DNA from: Chloroflexota bacterium
Lineage (GTDB): Bacteria > Chloroflexota > Anaerolineae > Promineifilales > Promineifilaceae
NCBI GenBank assembly: GCA_008501785.1
Contig: QQUD01000486.1
Location: forward strand, 1 to 8,772
Reading direction: 5' to 3'
DNA: 8,772 nucleotides
Part shown: positions 5,697 through 8,772 of the stretch, piece after piece
Layout: each line of letters starts with the position of its first letter
How positions within the stretch are numbered: the stretch's first letter is position 1
Notes under the pieces: generated by a model
What the model saw: only the letters and a program-made list of their open reading frames with translations
What the model was told of the DNA's origin: nothing
Database searches by the model: none
Translations under genes and position numbers: made by a program

Positions 5697-7112
5697 TCAA
5701 CTATCCGGCGCCCACACCCACACATCCTTGAAAGTACAGCTTGAATCCCCAATGTTACCCGTAACAGGATTCCATCCTACTAAACTCATCTTGCCATTTG
5801 AATATGCATCATCAGTAAATGTTTTTATTGGGTTTTGAAATCCATTGACATATACTTCATACTCGTTACCATGTGCCACAATAATAAGTTTGTTACTGTT
5901 GTTCGGATCAAGTTCGTTAGTTTCTAAGCGCCAAAGTTCATTCCATTTATCGTCTACCTTCCCGACATATATTTGAGATGATCGCGTAATGCTTACATGA
6001 TAATTCTTATCCCCTTCATTAATGCGATAATATACCTGACATTGATCGTCATCTCCCCCCCATTCGATAGGGATATGTGCCACGAAAACGTCAGGCAAGA
6101 TATTTGGAAAACCAAAGTCCCCTGCAGCATCCCCGTTATTTTGGTGAGTGAACACGATGGTAATAGGTTCTTGATTTGGCTCAATAACCATCTGCCCACT
6201 TTCAGGATCGAAGCCTAACTTTTGCAGAACGGCTGCTATGGGATCCATATAACCAACCCGCACATTATCTACATAACCCATAATTGTGTCGGGTTCTGAA
6301 CTTGAAATCTTATATGAGGAGTAAATCTTCGTGACCTCACTGATTTCAGCATCTGTCATTTGATAGGAGCCAATCTGCACCCTATCGAGAAAGACAGTCA
6401 TTTTTCCGCCTCCATCTAATTCGGTGCGGAATTTGTACCAGGTATCATAAGCAGCTGTTTGGGTGAAGAAAGATATAACTTCTTCATCTACATTTTTTCC
6501 TGAAGAAATATCCCAAAGTGCTTTTATGCACTCGACCTTTACCGACTCTCCCCTTGTAAGAAAACAGTCAATATATATACCAAAATTATCATTTTCGAAA
6601 GGCAACCAGATATTCATGATAAACTTTCCGTCTGCCCCATTTTCGCTTTGACTTTCGCTGCTCAAACTTATTTCTGATTCTGAAAAGAAGAACATACCCG
6701 GTTCCCAGAAAACTGGCGGATTATCGACTCGACTAACATGTGCAGTTCCTTTGTCTGAGAACTGAACCTCTAATACGCTATCTATTTGTTTTATTTCGGG
6801 GTCAGCAATACCATCTTCTCCGGAACCTGCATAAATGAATTCCTCATCGAAGTGATCGTCAACAAGGATTTGGGTAGTTAGAGTTGGGGTGGGCGTTGAT
6901 GTAGGTGTGTGGGATGGAGGAACGGCCGTTTCTGTTGCCGTTATTAATGCCTGTGCCACTGTCGTCTTCATTGAGTCACTGACCGGCACAGGAGAAGACA
7001 TAACTACAACCGTCACAACGATAGGTTCTTGAATCACCTCACTTTTTCTAGACGATGTGATGAATAAAATTGCAATAAACAAGACTATTCCAACAAACAA
7101 TAACCTGCGCAT
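5697..7112 (-). CDS. Membrane-anchored extracytoplasmic protein with two probable concanavalin-like beta-sandwich domains
   Basis: The 471-residue protein has a single N-terminal hydrophobic helix (about 3-19) without a lipobox cysteine, so it is a signal anchor or a Sec signal peptide. A Thr/Pro/Ser linker follows at about 57-80 (TPTSTPTPT), the spacer style common in surface proteins of Chloroflexota. The region 84-287 looks like a LamG/concanavalin-like jelly roll: 'WYKFRTELDGGGKMTVFLD' near 225-243 and 'GYVDNVRVG' at 279-287. A second similar unit spans about 318-467, with 'NKLIIVAHGNEYEVYVNG' (407-424), 'YSNGKMSLVGW' (437-447) and 'FKDVWVW' (461-467). These folds usually bind carbohydrate or mediate surface contacts; no catalytic motif is evident and no ligand can be named. 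AAGGAG (7119-7124) lies 6 nt before ATG. It is downstream of the two-component genes in the same direction, 118 bp away. The ETAV at 61-64 comes from an AACGGCCGTT copy. Confidence 0.85.
   Translation of the reverse strand: MRRLLFVGIVLFIAILFITSSRKSEVIQEPIVVTVVVMSSPVPVSDSMKTTVAQALITATETAVPPSHTPTSTPTPTLTTQILVDDHFDEEFIYAGSGEDGIADPEIKQIDSVLEVQFSDKGTAHVSRVDNPPVFWEPGMFFFSESEISLSSESQSENGADGKFIMNIWLPFENDNFGIYIDCFLTRGESVKVECIKALWDISSGKNVDEEVISFFTQTAAYDTWYKFRTELDGGGKMTVFLDRVQIGSYQMTDAEISEVTKIYSSYKISSSEPDTIMGYVDNVRVGYMDPIAAVLQKLGFDPESGQMVIEPNQEPITIVFTHQNNGDAAGDFGFPNILPDVFVAHIPIEWGGDDDQCQVYYRINEGDKNYHVSITRSSQIYVGKVDDKWNELWRLETNELDPNNSNKLIIVAHGNEYEVYVNGFQNPIKTFTDDAYSNGKMSLVGWNPVTGNIGDSSCTFKDVWVWAPDS
6921..6930. 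repeat. Iterated palindrome AACGGCCGTT
   Basis: Full copy in the Thr/Pro-rich linker of the anchored beta-sandwich protein, read as Glu-Thr-Ala-Val (61-64). Confidence 0.85.
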
Positions 7113-7230
7113 AAGTTTCTCCTTTTTTGTGTGTTTTAACTGAATGACAACTGGTACTCAGCGTACCACGCAGGCCGTTACTTCCTGTGAGATAGTTTAA
7201 CAAAACTGGCACGTTCATATAACAGATTTG
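7113..7230 (-). other. 118-bp intergenic region between histidine kinase and anchored protein genes
   Basis: No convincing terminator or promoter was found. A small dyad (TGGTAC, loop of 5, GTACCA, at 7152-7168) is too short and lacks a T-run to be a terminator. The sequence CAGGCCGTTA at 7171-7180 looks like a decayed copy of the AACGGCCGTT palindrome. Co-transcription of the kinase and the downstream gene is therefore possible but not shown. Confidence 0.4.
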
Positions 7231-8088
7231 TTATGCTCGCGCCACTGGCAACTGTACCCGCACTAAGGTTCCCTCATTCACCCGGCTGCTCACGTCCACC
7301 TCACCCCCGTGCAGCGCGATAATGCGATTCACCATTGCTAGTCCCAGGCCACTACCCGACACCCCTTGTGTATTAGAACCGCGAAAAAGCTGCTGACCAA
7401 TTTGGGGAAGCTCTCCTGGCAAAATTCCAACACCGGAATCCCCGATTTCAATACGAGCTAGCTTGCCGTCGTCGTTGGCACGAACTTCTATGGGCGTTTT
7501 ATCGTTGGAATATTTGATGCCATTTTCCAGAATGTTTGTAAACGCCTGGCGTAACAAGTCGCGGTCTCCCAGTACAGGGGATAGTTCCCAGGGTGTGATC
7601 TGTAAGCGCAGGACAATTTCACGACCAGTGCGTTGTCGCAATAGGTTCACTTCATCTTCTAACAGTGCTGCAAGTTGAACTGTCTCTCCTGCTAACGACT
7701 GTTCATCTAATCCATGTAGCTGATGTAGGACACTTGCCAACTGACTCAACCGCGCTGTATGTTCTTGTAGTCGCCTCACTGTTTCTTCTTCTTGGGGCAA
7801 TCGGTGATGTAAATTGTTGAGTCCTAACTTCAATACTTGTAAGGGATTTTTCATTTGGTGATGCAGTCGATTAATAAACACGCCTTGCCGTTGTTTCTGT
7901 TGTTCTCGCGCATTTTGTAGTTGCTCCTGATGCCACAGCCAGAATACAAGTAAAGCGGTCAGCAAATCACCAACGATCAAGAAAACAATCGTCGGCGAAA
8001 TATTCTTAACAAATGAGTCGGCTAGTAATGCCAAAACGGCCGTTACCACCAATCCAACCCCACCCACAATAATCGGTTTATTTTTCAT
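7231..8088 (-). CDS. Membrane sensor histidine kinase without an extracytoplasmic sensor domain
   Basis: The 285-residue kinase has two predicted membrane helices (about 6-24 and 33-52) joined by roughly 8 residues, then a Gln/Arg-rich helix (53-70) leading into a HisKA dimerisation domain. The H-box is HQMKNPL with phospho-acceptor His77. The ATPase domain shows the N-box NILENGIKYS (185-194), G1 DSGVG (217-221), the F-box LFRGS (234-238) and G2 GSGLGLA (245-251), so it should be active. It autophosphorylates and passes phosphate to the cognate regulator encoded just upstream, with which it shares an ATGA start/stop overlap (8085-8088). GAGG at 8099-8102 within that gene may serve as ribosome site. 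With almost no external loop, the signal must come through the membrane, from another protein, or from the cytoplasm. An AACGGCCGTT copy encodes part of helix 1. Confidence 0.93.
   Translation of the reverse strand: MKNKPIIVGGVGLVVTAVLALLADSFVKNISPTIVFLIVGDLLTALLVFWLWHQEQLQNAREQQKQRQGVFINRLHHQMKNPLQVLKLGLNNLHHRLPQEEETVRRLQEHTARLSQLASVLHQLHGLDEQSLAGETVQLAALLEDEVNLLRQRTGREIVLRLQITPWELSPVLGDRDLLRQAFTNILENGIKYSNDKTPIEVRANDDGKLARIEIGDSGVGILPGELPQIGQQLFRGSNTQGVSGSGLGLAMVNRIIALHGGEVDVSSRVNEGTLVRVQLPVARA
8035..8044. repeat. Iterated palindrome AACGGCCGTT
   Basis: Full copy in the first membrane helix of the histidine kinase, read as Thr-Ala-Val in 'VVTAVLA'. Confidence 0.85.
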
Positions 8089-8772
8089 TCAGCCTGCACC
8101 TCTTCATTAAAGCGATACCCTACTCCAACCATGTTTTCAATCAGGTCGCTCTTTGTTCCTAATGCGTTACGTAGTTCGGAAATGCGCTGGCGTACGGCGT
8201 TAGTTTTTATAGCGCCGTCAAAGTCAATTGCTTTTTCCAGTTCCTTGTGATCCACAAAGTCTGGTGCGTTTTCCATTAATTTTGTCAGGATTGTATAGGC
8301 TCTTTCTCTTAACCTCACTTCTTGTCCATCAATGTGTACTTTTCTCGTAATGCGATCTAACATTATGGATTGGCTGCTTAAGCGATGTTGTGTGGATGAT
8401 TGGTACTGTTGCTTAATCTTTAACTGTGTGTGGATGCGAATGGCTAGCTCATCAGGATCAAAATCTTTGTCAATAAAGTCATTAGCGCCATCTACATACC
8501 CCCGCTTCCGATCTGCGGGGGAGGTCAGCTTAGTGAGCAAGATGATAGGTATCCAATTGTTTTGTTCACGCAGAGTACGTAGGACTTCACGGCCGTTTAC
8601 CTCCGGCATATCCACATCCAACACCATCAAGTCATATTGACGGGAGGCACACTTTTGCAAGGCAATACGGCCGTTAACGGCCGTTTCCACCACATACCCC
8701 TCGCGTTCCAAAAATGGAGCAAGTTCTGCCAGAATATCGGTCTCATCATCAACCAACAAGATACGGTGCTTT
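8085..8772 (-). CDS. OmpR/PhoB-type response regulator, 5' end cut by window edge
   Basis: The visible 228 residues read 'KHRILLVDDETD' from the edge, so only a few N-terminal residues are missing. TTG at 8759 lies inside this conserved strand and is not the start. The receiver domain (1 to about 120) has the acidic pair Asp8-Asp9, the phospho-acceptor Asp52 in VLDVDMP, the switch Thr in ILLTK, and the conserved Lys in 'DFIDKDF', where the usual KPF is KDF. A C-terminal winged helix (about 130-224, 'RLRERAYTILTKLMEN' and 'VRQRISELRNALG', ending GVGYRF) is of the OmpR class. It should bind DNA as a dimer once phosphorylated by the overlapping downstream kinase. Two adjoining palindrome copies encode 'VETAVNGRI' at about 28-36. 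The targets are unknown; the nearby anchored protein gene is a candidate. Confidence 0.93.
   Translation of the reverse strand, partial: KHRILLVDDETDILAELAPFLEREGYVVETAVNGRIALQKCASRQYDLMVLDVDMPEVNGREVLRTLREQNNWIPIILLTKLTSPADRKRGYVDGANDFIDKDFDPDELAIRIHTQLKIKQQYQSSTQHRLSSQSIMLDRITRKVHIDGQEVRLRERAYTILTKLMENAPDFVDHKELEKAIDFDGAIKTNAVRQRISELRNALGTKSDLIENMVGVGYRFNEEVQAE
8590..8595. repeat. Partial copy of iterated palindrome (CGGCCG core)
   Basis: Context CACGGCCGTTT, one base short of the full 10-mer. Read as Asn-Gly-Arg just after the phosphorylation site of the response regulator. Confidence 0.6.
8667..8684. repeat. Double copy: 18-bp perfect palindrome with two CGGCCG cores
   Basis: Two cores (8668-8673 and 8678-8683) joined by TTAA make an 18-bp perfect palindrome. 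The right one is a full AACGGCCGTT (8676-8685). It lies in the response-regulator receiver domain and is read as part of 'ETAVNGRI'. Confidence 0.85.

Noticed and set aside
7152..7168. Small dyad TGGTAC/GTACCA as a terminator after the histidine kinase gene
   Set aside because: The stem is only 6 bp and no T-run follows, so it is within chance expectation.
1..8772. CRISPR arrays, tRNA/rRNA genes, insertion sequences, phage genes
   Set aside because: No regularly spaced repeats, cloverleaf-like sequence, transposase or phage motif was seen; the palindrome copies are irregularly spaced and have no spacer structure.

Overview
The window is mostly protein coding, about 45% GC by eye, and looks like a chromosomal segment from a member of the Chloroflexota (Anaerolineae-like lineages). 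That placement is an inference. It rests on the membrane-anchored protein with a 'TPTSTPTPT' linker and a 'VVTVVV' stretch, a style common in secreted proteins of that phylum, and on the general gene content. No rRNA, tRNA, CRISPR array or mobile element was seen.

Left part (1-3938): a two-gene leftward operon and a divergent regulator. The operon encodes an FAD-dependent amine/amino-acid oxidoreductase (1058-2239) and, 15 bp downstream, a gamma-family Cys/Met-metabolism PLP enzyme that runs off the left edge (1-1042). Reading rightward is a MocR/PdxR-type regulator, a GntR winged helix fused to an aminotransferase-like PLP domain (2505-3938). The 265-bp divergent gap holds a 14-bp inverted repeat with one mismatch, a perfect 12-bp palindrome and a related direct repeat, placed over plausible promoters in both directions. 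The simplest reading is a PLP-ligand-controlled amino-acid or amine catabolic cassette. The substrate cannot be read from the sequence.

Middle part (3933-5523): leftward lspA-rluD, with overlapping ends. LspA has an unusual acidic N-terminal extension. rluD converges on the MocR gene so tightly that the two coding ends overlap by 6 bp.

Right part (5697-8772): leftward, an OmpR-type response regulator (cut by the right edge), a histidine kinase coupled to it by an ATGA overlap, and, 118 bp downstream, an anchored extracytoplasmic protein with two probable concanavalin-like beta-sandwich domains. The kinase has two membrane helices but essentially no extracytoplasmic sensor. The anchored protein may be its partner or its target.

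The most striking feature cuts across gene boundaries. The palindrome AACGGCCGTT occurs nine times in full, plus four copies of its CGGCCG core, in 8.8 kb. A random sequence would be expected to contain far less than one full copy. It sits in all three coding frames and in intergenic DNA. At 5639-5669 two copies form a perfect 13-bp hairpin after a stop codon. It behaves like a HIP1-type highly iterated palindrome.
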